Made by a program: the position numbers and the translations under genes. This document shows, in pieces, positions 1-8,254 of a DNA stretch of 64,000 bases (the first letter of the stretch is position 1; every line of letters starts with the position of its first letter). This DNA is from Streptomyces hygroscopicus. GTDB taxonomy: Bacteria; Actinomycetota; Actinomycetes; Streptomycetales; Streptomycetaceae. The stretch covers positions 6,634,001 to 6,698,000 of the forward strand of contig CP018627.1 of assembly GCA_002021875.1 (NCBI GenBank), written 5' to 3'. The notes beneath the pieces are model-generated. The model searched no databases and had not been told where the DNA came from. It saw only the letters and a program-made list of their open reading frames with translations.

Positions 1-110
1 GGTGCGATGTCGACGGACAGCCGGTCGAGCGCGGTGACGCGGGGGAACCGCTTGCTCAGACTTTCGGTGGCGATCACAGTCACATGTTCGACCGTAGTGG
101 TGTGAGCCAC
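1..110 (-). CDS. ABC transporter ATP-binding protein, N-terminal stub (cut by window edge)
   Basis: Reading leftward from a GTG at 110 (in-frame GTGs also at 83 and 77), about 36 codons remain open to the window edge. They encode the typical start of an ABC ATPase: ESLSKRF, then VTALDRLSVDI, the A-loop region that precedes Walker A. Walker A and everything beyond lie outside the window, so the substrate cannot be inferred. The family energises import or export across the membrane. Confidence 0.6.
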   Translation of the reverse strand, partial: MAHTTTVEHVTVIATESLSKRFPRVTALDRLSVDIA

Positions 111-225
111 AGGCGGCGTCACTCCAGACGGTGGGATTCCCCTCGTCCTCGGGTCTGACACGCCCGTAAGGGACGGGCTCCGATGGGCGGGGGTTACCCC
201 GGGTATCCACAGGTATTCCGGAGGC

Positions 226-789
226 TTATGCCCGGTGTGCGGCCGGTGTGAGCCGCGACCGCGCCCATCCTGGGTACCACGCGGTGAACAGGGCCGGAAG
301 GACGAACCCCGCGAACTGGACCGCGAGCGCCGCGGCCATGCCCAGACCGGCGGAGATCACCACGACCATGGCCGCGGCGGAGAGCGTGAAGGCGGTGGAC
401 CAGGCGCGGGTGATCACTACATTGATCCGCTTGAACACGTAGGTGTCCCACACCTCGGGCGGTGCCTGGCGGCGGGCGACACCGGTGGTGAAGGGGTGCC
501 CCACGGCGAGCGTCGTCCAGGCGGTGACGGCGAGCCAGCTCAGCGCCAGCGCCCCGACGTAGTCCTTGAGTACGCTGTCCGGCCGGGCGAAGGCCCATAT
601 CGTCAGCGCGGTGAAGAAGGCCACCGTGCTGCACTCCAGGATGAGGGCGTCGGCCGCCATGCCCGCCTTACGGGCCCGCACCAGCATCGCGCCACCCAGC
701 ACCAGCCCGGCCAGGGCGCCCCACTGCCAGCCCAGTGTCGACACGACCGCGAGGGCGATCCATGGGATGAAGCCGCGCAAGTAGTTCAT
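226..789 (-). CDS. integral membrane protein of unknown function
   Basis: This 187-aa protein has about five hydrophobic segments (roughly residues 5-40, 50-65, 80-97, 130-150 and 155-175) joined by short basic loops, and no recognisable catalytic motif. It begins MNYLRGFIPW and the whole frame is typical of Streptomyces coding bias. It is transcribed in the same direction as pspAB and htpX but lies about 180 bp beyond pspAB, so co-transcription is uncertain. The function is not recognised; a small cytoplasmic-membrane protein is all that can be said. Confidence 0.75.
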   Translation of the reverse strand: MNYLRGFIPWIALAVVSTLGWQWGALAGLVLGGAMLVRARKAGMAADALILECSTVAFFTALTIWAFARPDSVLKDYVGALALSWLAVTAWTTLAVGHPFTTGVARRQAPPEVWDTYVFKRINVVITRAWSTAFTLSAAAMVVVISAGLGMAAALAVQFAGFVLPALFTAWYPGWARSRLTPAAHRA

Positions 790-970
790 TCGGCCCTCCC
801 CCGGGCGTCAGGTCACCTTCCGGCATGCGATGTCGAAGGTAGAAGGTGCCCCGTGAGCCCATTCCTATGCCTGAGGCCCTGTCCGATCCGTGGATTCCCC
901 TTCGCCCGGGGGGAGTTGGGGCCGGTTCACTTGGGGGGTCGCGCCGTCCGTCCGCCGGGGAACCGGACCG

Positions 971-1555
971 CTAGAGACCCGGTGCGCCCCAGACCGGGAA
1001 CCAGCGGCTCAGGTCCTCCTCGATCCGCAGATCGTCCCCGAGCAGCGCCCGCATCTGGAGCTCCAGCGCGTTGTCCCGCTTCTCCGCGGCGCCCGGCAGC
1101 GGCGCGAAGGGATAGAAGGTGCCGCGCTTGTAGAGATACACCAACGCGAGCGAACGCCCCGCCGGGTCCTGGAAGCCGATCAGCGAGCACAGCAGCTGAG
1201 GCCCGAACCCGCCGTCCTGGAGCAGCGAATTGACCGCGTGCAGATCGTTCACCAGGGAGGGCACATCGTCCGACTGCTGCCGGGCCAGCAGCCAGGTGTA
1301 GCCGTACGCGTCCTGGCTGAACTCCACGGGCACCCCGCCCCGGTCCGTGTCCGCGTCCAGCAGCTCCCGCACATCCCGCTGGAGCTGGGAGAAGGCGCCG
1401 CCCTCCACGCTCGCGAAGCAGACCGAGCCCCGCCCGGTCGGGGTGAACCCCGCCCCCGCCTCCAGGCTGACCGCGGCCCCCGGGAGCCCGAAGAGCCGGT
1501 CGAGGTCGGGGCGCACCGGCTTGCTGCGGCCCAGGATGGCGTCCAAGATCCTCAC
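971..1555 (-). CDS. pspAB: PspA-associated protein PspAB
   Basis: This 194-aa soluble protein starts at a GTG two bases after the htpX stop (TGAGCGTG), so the pair is translationally close-coupled. The N-terminus (LDAILGRSKPVRPDLDRLF), the GFTPTGRGSVCFA segment and YGYTWLL are hallmarks of the actinobacterial PspAB family, which is encoded with pspA, pspAA and htpX in the phage-shock envelope-stress system. No pspA is visible in the window. The function is inferred from family and from adjacency to htpX; biochemical activity is unknown. An upstream in-frame extension exists but overlaps htpX and is not needed. Confidence 0.85.
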   Translation of the reverse strand: MRILDAILGRSKPVRPDLDRLFGLPGAAVSLEAGAGFTPTGRGSVCFASVEGGAFSQLQRDVRELLDADTDRGGVPVEFSQDAYGYTWLLARQQSDDVPSLVNDLHAVNSLLQDGGFGPQLLCSLIGFQDPAGRSLALVYLYKRGTFYPFAPLPGAAEKRDNALELQMRALLGDDLRIEEDLSRWFPVWGAPGL

Positions 1556-1557
1556 GC

Positions 1558-2466
1558 TCAGCCCCTTCCCGCCTGGCCGAGCTGGGTGGAGATGCGGGCG
1601 AGCTGGTCGAGCCGCCGCTCCAGCGTCGGATGCGAGGAGAACAGCCGGCTGACGCTCTCCCCGGAGAGCGCGGGCGCGAAGAAGAAGGCGTTGAACGGCT
1701 CGACCTTGCGCAGATCCCGGGTCGGGATCTGGGCCATCTGCCCCGTCACCTTGGTCAGCGCGGCGGCGAGCGCCGAGGGCCGCCCGGTCAGCAGTGCGCC
1801 GGCGCGGTCGGCGGACAGCTCGCGATAGCGGGACAGCAGCCGGGTCAGCAGAAAGCTGATCGCATAGACCACGGCGCTGATCAGGGGGATGAGGAGCACC
1901 GCGATGCCCACGTTGTTGTTGCGGCTGCCCCGGCTGAGACCGCCCCACAGCGCTGCGCGGGTCATGATGCCCGCCAGCACGCCGAGGAAGGAGGCGATGG
2001 TCATGACCGCCACATCGCGGTGCGCCACATGCGAGAGCTCATGGGCGAGCACGCCCTCCAGCTCCTCCGGCTCCAGCCGCCGCAGCAGCCCCGTGGTGGC
2101 GCACACCAGCGCGTTGCGCTGATTGCGGCCGGTGGCGAAGGCGTTCGGCACATCGGTGTCGGCGATGGCCACCCGCGGCTTGGGCATGTCCGCGAGCGCG
2201 CACAGCCGGTCCACCGCACCGTGCAGCTCGGGGGCCTGCTGCGGGGTGACCTCCCGGGCGCCCATGCTGAACGCCGCGATCCGGTCGCTGAACCAGAACT
2301 GCGCCACGAACAGCCCTCCCGCGATGATCACGATCAGCGGCCAGGCGCCCTTGAACACGGCGAGCAGCACACCGATGAAGACCACATAGAGCAGCCCGAT
2401 GAAGAACATCGTCGTGACCATGCGGGTGGTCAGCCCCCGGTCCGGGGCATAGCGGGTATGCGGCAT
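1558..2466 (-). CDS. htpX: zinc metalloprotease HtpX homologue
   Basis: This 302-aa M48-family membrane protease carries the zinc-binding HELSH motif at residues 142-146, followed by AHRD, and a downstream ELSADRAGA segment that supplies the third zinc ligand. Two hydrophobic stretches (about 18-36 and 43-58) precede the catalytic domain, and a further pair lies around 155-200. HtpX degrades misfolded membrane proteins at the cytoplasmic face. Pairing with pspAB downstream points to envelope stress. The ATG start at 2466 gives the usual family length. Confidence 0.93.
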   Translation of the reverse strand: MPHTRYAPDRGLTTRMVTTMFFIGLLYVVFIGVLLAVFKGAWPLIVIIAGGLFVAQFWFSDRIAAFSMGAREVTPQQAPELHGAVDRLCALADMPKPRVAIADTDVPNAFATGRNQRNALVCATTGLLRRLEPEELEGVLAHELSHVAHRDVAVMTIASFLGVLAGIMTRAALWGGLSRGSRNNNVGIAVLLIPLISAVVYAISFLLTRLLSRYRELSADRAGALLTGRPSALAAALTKVTGQMAQIPTRDLRKVEPFNAFFFAPALSGESVSRLFSSHPTLERRLDQLARISTQLGQAGRG

Positions 2467-2518
2467 GGGATGCCTCCCCAGTAACGCGACACCAAAGGCT
2501 CTATACCCGATTCTGCCG

Positions 2519-2652
2519 CTTATAGGGCGATCTGCGCCGCGCCCTTTATTCGGTTATCCGGCGATCCATGCCGCGCCCGCTATCCGGCGATCCGTGTCGC
2601 CCGCTATCCGGCGATCCACGCCGCCCGTTAACCGGCGATCTGTGCCGCGCCC
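2519..2652. repeat. 24-bp tandem array running into the stop codon of the LLM oxidoreductase gene
   Basis: About five degenerate copies of a unit built on ATCCGGCGATCC plus a GCCGCGCCC-like spacer. On the minus strand every copy contains a stop triplet: TAA (2628-2630, the real gene stop), TAG (2604-2606), TAG (2580-2582), TAA (2554-2556) and TAA (2520-2522). The first three are spaced exactly 24 bp, so the extra stops stay in frame, each preceded by Ile-Ala-Gly codons like the true C-terminus. The array fills the gap between this gene and htpX. Confidence 0.8.
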
Positions 2653-3536
2653 TCCATGGCGATCTTCTCGAAGGTCTCGAGGTCGGCCGCGAAGATCGAA
2701 TCGGGGATCGGCCAGTGCAGCACGATCTCGTCGATGCCCAGCTCGGCATGGCGTCCGGCGAAGTCCACGAAGGCGTCCACCGAGCTCAGCGGCCCGGTGG
2801 CCTCCGGGGTGAACCCGGTGAGCAGGATCTTGTCGAGGTCGCCGGTGTCCCGTCCGGCCTCCGCGCACGCCTGGCCCAGCCGCTCGATCTGGCCGGCGAT
2901 GGCGGCCACCGAATCGGCCGGGGTGCCGGTCTCGGCGATCTTCGGGTCGCCCGTGGTCACCCACGCCTGGCCGTATCGCGCCGCGAGCCGCAGCCCGCGC
3001 GGACCGGTGGCGGCCACCCCGAACGGCAGCCGCGGCCGCTGCACACAGCCGGGGATGTTGCGCACCTCATGGGCGCTGTAGTGGGTGCCCTCGTGCGTCA
3101 CCACCTCGTGCGTCAGCAGCCGGTCGAGCAGCTCGACGAACTCGCCGAAGCGGTCCGCCCGCTCCCGGGGCGACCACGGCTCCTCAGCGGCCCGCAGCAG
3201 CGCCGTCGCGTCGAAGCCGGACCCGCCCGCGCCGATGCCGAGGGTGATCCGCCCGCCGGACACGTCCTCCAGCGTGATCAGTTCCTTGGCCAGCGTCACC
3301 GGATGCCGGAAGTTCGGGGAGGTGACCAGGGTGCCCAGCCGCAGCCGGGAGGTCGCCGCCGCGGCCGCCGTCAGCGTCGGGACCGCCCCGAACCAGGGCC
3401 CGTCGCGAAAGCTGCGCCAGGACAGGTGGTCATACGTGTACGCCGCGTGGAAACCCAGCTCCTCGGCGCGCTGCCATATCTCCCGGCCGCGCTCGGACCA
3501 GCGGTAGACGGGCAGGATCACGGTGCTCACTCGCAT
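2628..3536 (-). CDS. LLM-class F420-dependent oxidoreductase
   Basis: This 302-aa protein has the luciferase-like monooxygenase TIM-barrel fold. Seen are MRVSTVILPVYRW at the start, FHAAYTYDHLSW (the substrate- and cofactor-facing strand), RLRLGTLVTSPNFRHP and ITLGIGAGGSG, in the order typical of actinobacterial F420-dependent LLM oxidoreductases. Such enzymes use reduced F420 or FMN on varied substrates; the substrate is not deducible. The ATG is at 3536. The last codons (Gln-Ile-Ala-Gly-stop) form the first unit of the downstream tandem array, so the C-terminus may itself have been shaped by repeat expansion. Confidence 0.88.
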   Translation of the reverse strand: MRVSTVILPVYRWSERGREIWQRAEELGFHAAYTYDHLSWRSFRDGPWFGAVPTLTAAAAATSRLRLGTLVTSPNFRHPVTLAKELITLEDVSGGRITLGIGAGGSGFDATALLRAAEEPWSPRERADRFGEFVELLDRLLTHEVVTHEGTHYSAHEVRNIPGCVQRPRLPFGVAATGPRGLRLAARYGQAWVTTGDPKIAETGTPADSVAAIAGQIERLGQACAEAGRDTGDLDKILLTGFTPEATGPLSSVDAFVDFAGRHAELGIDEIVLHWPIPDSIFAADLETFEKIAMEGAAQIAG

Positions 3537-3657
3537 AGGGCGAGCCTAAGTGGTGGGTGTGACAACGCCGCACCGATATCAACGCCGTAGGCTCCCGAGG
3601 ACCCACCCGAGCACAGCCCCGGCACTGATGAGCGGCATATGCGGGAGGATGGTTGCC

Positions 3658-4530
3658 GTGACTCCTGCGACCGAGCGGCCGAACACCCCGGCCACAGAGC
3701 GTTCCCGCCCCGCCCCGGCCCGGCCCCGGCTGATCGCCACCGACCTCGACGGCACCCTGCTGCAGGACGACAAGACGGTCTCCGACCGCACTGTGGCGGC
3801 GCTCGCGGCGGCCGAGCGGGCGGGCATCGAGGTGTTCTTCGTCACCGGCCGCCCGGCCCGGTGGATGGACGTCGTCAGCGCCCATGTGCACGGCCACGGC
3901 CTGGCGATCTGCGCCAACGGCGCCGCCGTGGTCGATCTGCACCAGGGCGGGCTGCCGATCGAGGTCCGCCCGCTCGCCGCCGACCAGGCCCTCGCCGTCG
4001 TGGAGGCGCTGCGCGAGGCGGCCCCCGGCACGTCCTTCGCGGTCGAGCGCAGCGGCGGGATCTTCTACGAACCGGAGTACCCGCCGTTCCACCTCGACCC
4101 GGGCGCGATCGTCGCCCCCGCCGAGAAGCTGCTCCACGACGGATTCGCGCACGCCGACATGCCGGTCCTCAAGCTGCTCGCCCACCACCCCGAGCTGGCG
4201 CCCGACGCCTTCCTCCGGCTGGCCCGCTCGGTGGCCGGGGCCTACGGCGACTTCACCCGCTCCAGCCCGTCCGCCCTGCTGGAGGTCAGCGGGCTCGGGG
4301 TCAGCAAGGCCAGCACGCTGGCCCGGTGCTGTGCCGAGCGCGGGATCTCCGCCGCGGAGGTCGTGGCCTTCGGCGACATGCCCAATGACCTGGAGATGCT
4401 GATGTGGGCGGGCACCTCCTACGCGATGGCCAACGCCCATCCGGATGTGCTCGCCGCGACCACCCACCGCACGGCGAGCAATACCGAGGACGGCGTCGCC
4501 GCCGTCATCGAGCGGATCCTGGCGGGCTGA
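3658..4530 (+). CDS. HAD-superfamily hydrolase, Cof type
   Basis: Start GTG 3658 follows a GGGAGG ribosome site at 3643-3648; an in-frame ATG at 3649 sits too close to that site. The protein (290 aa) has the HAD nucleophile motif DLDGTLL near residue 25, a Cof-type cap, then GVSKASTL and FGDMPNDLEML, the type IIB signature carrying the Mg-binding aspartates, and an ANAHPDV segment. Cof-type phosphatases dephosphorylate sugar phosphates, FMN, PLP or similar; the substrate is unknown. It is divergent from the LLM gene and convergent with the glycine-rich gene, with a strong hairpin between them. Confidence 0.88.
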   Translation: MTPATERPNTPATERSRPAPARPRLIATDLDGTLLQDDKTVSDRTVAALAAAERAGIEVFFVTGRPARWMDVVSAHVHGHGLAICANGAAVVDLHQGGLPIEVRPLAADQALAVVEALREAAPGTSFAVERSGGIFYEPEYPPFHLDPGAIVAPAEKLLHDGFAHADMPVLKLLAHHPELAPDAFLRLARSVAGAYGDFTRSSPSALLEVSGLGVSKASTLARCCAERGISAAEVVAFGDMPNDLEMLMWAGTSYAMANAHPDVLAATTHRTASNTEDGVAAVIERILAG

Positions 4531-4540
4531 GCGCACGGGA

Positions 4541-4570
4541 CCGCCCCCCGGCCGTCGGGCCGGGGGGCGG
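4541..4570. terminator. bidirectional hairpin terminator
   Basis: A perfect 13-bp inverted repeat, CCGCCCCCCGGCC (4541-4553) with GGCCGGGGGGCGG (4558-4570) and a 4-nt loop, lies between two convergent genes that end at 4530 and 4589. There is no U tract, as is usual for Streptomyces. Confidence 0.85.
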
Positions 4571-4588
4571 TGGCTCGCACGACCGCGT

Positions 4589-5428
4589 TTACCAGAAGAA
4601 GACCAGGTAGCCGTTGCCACCTGCCGTGCCGGCGGCGCCCGCGCTGCCCGGGGTGTTGCCACCGGGGCCACCGACGCCGCCGTCGCCGCCCGCGCTGGTG
4701 TTCGTCGGGGGCAGCTCGACGATGCCGTCGACCGCGTCGCCGCCCGCGCCGCCGTCGGCACCGGACGCCCCGTTCTCACCGGTGCGGTTCACCGCGGAGA
4801 GGCTGTTGCAGGCGCCGGTGCCACCGGTGCCACCGTTGCCCGGAATGCCCGGAGCGGCCGAACCGCCACCACCGCCCGTGCCGCCCGTGCCGCCGCCGGC
4901 GATGAGCTGGGTACCGCTGGTGGAGACCAGGGACGTCGCGCCACCGTTGCCGCCGGTGCCACCGGCGCCTCCGGCGCCAGCGGTGCCGGTACCACCGGGA
5001 CCGGCGGTACCGGGGCCACCACTGGTGCCCAGGTCCACCGTGTAGGTGGCGAAGGGCGTCACCGGGATGACGCACCAGGTGAAGCCGCCGGATCCGCCGC
5101 CCCCACCGGTGCCGCCGGCGCCCGTGGCCGTGGCGCTGGCGCCGCCACCACCGCCGCCGCCACCGCCGCCCGCTCCCCACGCCTGGATGTGCACCGAGGT
5201 GACGCCCGCGGGAGGCGTGAAGGTGCCGTCCGTGGTGAACTCCTGGACCCCGTGGATGATGGACGGCGGCCGAGGCGGCTTGGGACGGCCTCCGCCCAGG
5301 GTGTCGTCCGCCTGAGCGGCGGGGGACATGGTCAGCACCTGGCCGGTGAGGCTCGCCGCAGCAAGGGTGGCGAAGAGGACCCGGCGACGCGTCCGGGATC
5401 GCTTGGGAGTGGGACTCTGGCTGTTCAC
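4589..5428 (-). CDS. secreted glycine-rich protein
   Basis: This 279-aa protein starts at GTG 5428, about 10 nt after a GGAAGG-like site. An Arg/Lys-rich n-region (KRSRTRRR, residues 8-15) and a hydrophobic stretch ending SPAAQA form a signal peptide with likely cleavage near residue 40. A short domain with FTTDGTFTPPAGVTSVHIQAWG follows, resembling glycine-rich surface or tail-fibre proteins. About 180 residues of GG-A/T-G repeats come next, similar in style to mycobacterial PGRS domains, ending GNGYLVFFW. Two cysteines remain (in FTWCVIP and in ACNSL). An extracellular or wall-surface structural role is inferred; no enzymatic motif is seen. Confidence 0.8.
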   Translation of the reverse strand: MNSQSPTPKRSRTRRRVLFATLAAASLTGQVLTMSPAAQADDTLGGGRPKPPRPPSIIHGVQEFTTDGTFTPPAGVTSVHIQAWGAGGGGGGGGGGASATATGAGGTGGGGGSGGFTWCVIPVTPFATYTVDLGTSGGPGTAGPGGTGTAGAGGAGGTGGNGGATSLVSTSGTQLIAGGGTGGTGGGGGSAAPGIPGNGGTGGTGACNSLSAVNRTGENGASGADGGAGGDAVDGIVELPPTNTSAGGDGGVGGPGGNTPGSAGAAGTAGGNGYLVFFW

Positions 5429-5671
5429 GTCATGACTTCCTTCCCCGCGGTCGGGCCAACATCTGTCGCGGAGTGCGATGGGATACGAAGGTCCGAACGG
5501 CCCGCGAGGCTCATCCCACCGTCGGCCACCACGCCCCGCACTCCGACGGCGCGCTACTTGGCCCGCGTAGGTGAGGCGTTGGGCCGGGCGGGCGACAACC
5601 AGCGCCCCACAGCGGCGTGTCGGGCACACAGCGGCCCGCCAGGCATCACGCCCCCCTCGCCCGGCGGCGAC
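5429..5671. other. intergenic region upstream of the glycine-rich gene
   Basis: About 240 bp between the start of the secreted protein gene and the tandem array. It should hold the glycine-rich gene's promoter, but no convincing -10/-35 pair or operator could be picked out. Confidence 0.4.
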
Positions 5672-5935
5672 GTGTCAGGTGTACGGCGGCGTCAGGCATA
5701 CGGCGGCGTCAGGCGCACAGCCGCCGTCGGGCGTACGGCCGCCGTCAGGCACACAGCGGCGAGGCGCACGGCAGACGCAGGCGCACAGCCGCATTAGGCA
5801 TACGGCGGCGTCAGGCATAAAGCGGCGTCAGACGTACGGCACCGTCAGCCGCACAGCGGCGTCAGGCATACGGCGCCGTCAGACGCACAGCGTCGTTAGG
5901 CGTGCGGCGGCGTCAGGCACACAGCGCCGTCAGGC
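5672..5935. repeat. 17-bp tandem array whose units each carry a stop triplet
   Basis: Roughly 15-16 degenerate copies of a unit whose plus-strand form is close to GGCGTCAGGCATACGGC. The triplet TCA or TTA (TGA or TAA on the minus strand) recurs with its first base at 5930, 5913, 5896, 5879, 5862, 5845, 5828, 5811 and 5794, that is nine times at exactly 17 bp, then less regularly at 5745, 5709, 5692 and 5675. The triplet at 5930 is the stop codon of the histidine kinase gene. The array occupies the kinase gene's 3' flank. Confidence 0.9.
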
Positions 5936-7621
5936 GCCCTCGCTCGGCAGCGGCGCCTCCCACACCACCGCCGTACCGCGCCCACCCTCCCCGAGCCCGG
6001 GCCCGACGCCGCTCGACCCGCCCAGCGCTTCGGCCCGCCGCACCAGGTTCGTCAGACCGCTGCGCCGCCCGTCCGCGGGCACGCCCACCCCGTCGTCCGC
6101 GACCGTCAGCCGCACCGACGCTCGCCCGTCCGCAAGCCGCCCGGTGGCGTCCACGACCACCTCGATCCGCTCCGCCCGCGCATGCCGGAAGGCGTTGGAC
6201 AGCGCCTCGCGCAGCGCCGCGACGAGATGGGCGCCGGTCGCCGTGCCGACCCGGGAGTCCACCGGTCCCACGAAGGTCAGGGACGGCTGGAAGCCCAGCG
6301 GCACGGCGGCCGCCCTGACCTCCCGCAGCACCCGGCCGCGCAGCCCGGGCGGCGTCTCCGGCGGGGTCTGCTGCAACGCGTAGATCGCCGTCCGCACCTC
6401 CTGGATGGTGGCGCCCAGTTCCTCGACGGCCCGCTCGATCCGCTCCCGCACCTCCGGCGCGTCCGACTGGCGCTCCGCGCTCTCCAGCAGCATCCCGGTA
6501 GCGAAGAGCCGCTGGACAACGAGGTCGTGGAGATCGCGGGCGATCCGGTCGCGGTCCTCGAGGACCGCGAGCCGCTCCCGGTCGCGCTGTGCCTCGGCGA
6601 GCACCAGCGCGACCGCCGCCTGCGCCGCGAACTGGGCGGCCAGCGTGCGCTCGGTGTCGGTGAACGGCCGGGCGCCGGGCTCGCGCGCGGTGGCCAGCAC
6701 GCCGACCACCCGGTCCCCGCTGCTCAGCGGGACCATCAGACTCGGCCCGTAGCGCCCGGGGACGCCGATACCGAGCAGCGGGTCGGCGGCCGGATCCTCG
6801 ATGACGACCGGCTGCCCGGCCAGCAGCCTCGGCACAGCCGGGGAGCGGGCCGGAAGTACGGCGCCGAGCAGCCCCGACCGCTCCTCGGCCGCCACCGCCG
6901 CGACCTTCAGCCCGCCATCGCCCTCCTCCGGCAGCAGCACGATCCCCACCACCGCGTCCGCGAGTTCCCGGACCTTCTCGGCGACCACGGCCGGCCCCTC
7001 CCCGGCGCCGCCGGACAACACCGCCTGAGTGACGGCCACCGATCCCTCGATCCAGCGCTCGCGCTGCCGGGTGGCCCCCTGGACGCGGGTGTGGCCGATG
7101 GCGATCCCCGCCTCCGTCGCCAGCACCTCGACCAGATGCCGGTCGGACTCGGTGAACGGACCGCCGTCCCGCTTCCCGGCGAGGCAGAGGGTGCCGAAGA
7201 CCTCCTCCCCGACCCGCAGCGGAACGCTGAGATACGAGCCCGGCGGCTGGGCGGCCGATGGCGCTCCGGCGCGCCGTGCGTCGGCGAGCAGCGCCGCGCA
7301 CCGCTCCCGGTCGGCCTCGGTGTCGGTGTCGGTGTCGGTGTCGCCGTAGGTGACCACATCGGCCAGGCCGCCTTGCCCTCCGGCGGCGTCGCCGTCGGCG
7401 TGGTGCACCCCGATCGCGGCACGCCGAGCGCCCACCAGCTCGGCCGCGGTGCGAACGATCCGGTCGAGGACGGTGTGCGCGTCCGGCCCGTCGCCGAGCG
7501 AGCGCATCGCCTCCAGCAGCCGCGGCAGTCGCGCCGTGAGCTCGGTGGACAGCCCACGCAGACCCCGGGTCGCCTCCGCGGCCAGGTCCAGGGGGTCGGG
7601 GAAGGGCGCAGCGGCCGCCAT
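5930..7621 (-). CDS. sensor histidine kinase with two GAF domains (DevS-like)
   Basis: This 563-aa soluble kinase starts at ATG 7621 (MAAAAPFPDP); an upstream in-frame extension falls in repeat-like sequence and was rejected. Order: a short N-terminal helix, GAF1 (about 45-185), GAF2 (about 190-345), a HisKA_3 dimerisation domain with phospho-acceptor His in ARDLHDLVVQRLF (about 350-420), and a HATPase domain with REALSNAFRHA (N box), VADDGVGV (G1) and GLTNLVRRAEALGG. The arrangement matches the DevS/DosS redox- or gas-sensing family; whether GAF1 binds haem cannot be told. An Asp-Thr run in GAF1 comes from a GGTGTC microsatellite near 7318-7341. No response regulator gene is adjacent. Confidence 0.9.
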   Translation of the reverse strand: MAAAAPFPDPLDLAAEATRGLRGLSTELTARLPRLLEAMRSLGDGPDAHTVLDRIVRTAAELVGARRAAIGVHHADGDAAGGQGGLADVVTYGDTDTDTDTEADRERCAALLADARRAGAPSAAQPPGSYLSVPLRVGEEVFGTLCLAGKRDGGPFTESDRHLVEVLATEAGIAIGHTRVQGATRQRERWIEGSVAVTQAVLSGGAGEGPAVVAEKVRELADAVVGIVLLPEEGDGGLKVAAVAAEERSGLLGAVLPARSPAVPRLLAGQPVVIEDPAADPLLGIGVPGRYGPSLMVPLSSGDRVVGVLATAREPGARPFTDTERTLAAQFAAQAAVALVLAEAQRDRERLAVLEDRDRIARDLHDLVVQRLFATGMLLESAERQSDAPEVRERIERAVEELGATIQEVRTAIYALQQTPPETPPGLRGRVLREVRAAAVPLGFQPSLTFVGPVDSRVGTATGAHLVAALREALSNAFRHARAERIEVVVDATGRLADGRASVRLTVADDGVGVPADGRRSGLTNLVRRAEALGGSSGVGPGLGEGGRGTAVVWEAPLPSEGA

Positions 7622-7758
7622 GCCGTCGAGCCTAATGAATGGCGCAGATGAACGCCGCTGCTCGCGCTGGGCCCGGTCCGGTGGATCTTCGTCGCCTGCG
7701 CATCGGTCGGCCGACGCCTTCGACATCAGTCGACTGGCACCGCGAGGCCCGCTGAGGC

Positions 7759-8093
7759 TGGCGCCGTGGCCCACGGCCGCTGGCGCCGTAGCCCGCTGTG
7801 GCCGGTGCCGCGGCCAGCGCCCGTCTGATGCCGCGCCCCGCCCGTCTAGTGCCGTGGCCCGCGACGGCTAGCGCTGTGGCTCGCGGCAGCTCGTACCGTA
7901 GCCCGCTACGGCCATTGCCCCGGACCGCGCCGTCCGTTGCCGCGGCCCGCGCCCGTCTAGTGCCGCAGCCCACCGCAACTCGTGCCGCAGCCCACGGCAG
8001 CCGTTGCCAGGGCCCGCGCCGTCCGGTGCCGCGCCCCGCGCCCGTCTGCTGCCACAGCCCGCGACAGCTGGCGCCACAGCCCGCTGCGGGCTG
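7759..8093. repeat. 22-bp degenerate tandem array
   Basis: About 15 copies of a roughly 22-bp unit approximating AGTGCCGCGGCCCGCGCC followed by a few variable bases (for example at 7847, 7890, 7953, 8004 and 8040). It fills most of the 630-bp gap between the histidine kinase start (7621) and the cydDC stop (8255). Open frames here on both strands are repeat artefacts with no plausible start or domain. The 7622-7758 segment should hold the kinase promoter but shows nothing specific. Confidence 0.8.
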
Positions 8094-8157
8094 GCGGCCG
8101 TGGCTCGCTGCGTCCGCTGCGGGCTATCGGCCGTGGCCCACGCCGTTCTGCTGCCGG

Positions 8158-8186
8158 GGCGCCTCCCTGCGGTGCCGGGAGGCGCC
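8158..8186 (-). terminator. probable terminator of the cyd operon
   Basis: A perfect 10-bp stem, GGCGCCTCCC (8158-8167) with GGGAGGCGCC (8177-8186) and a 9-nt loop, lies about 70 nt beyond the cydDC stop codon in the direction of transcription. Confidence 0.65.
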
Positions 8187-8254
8187 TCCCAGCCGTAGCC
8201 GGGGCCGCAGTGCCAGACATCACGGGGCCCGCGAAGATCGCCGGACAGAGCCGC

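Noticed and set aside
2519..5935. CRISPR array as an explanation for the short repeats
   Set aside because: Units are directly adjacent and degenerate, without unique spacers of constant length, and there are no cas genes.
5571..6383. Long open frames rich in Arg/Ala/Gln-Arg-Arg across the array at 5672-5935
   Set aside because: They are produced by the repeat and by the antisense of the kinase gene; no start site or domain.
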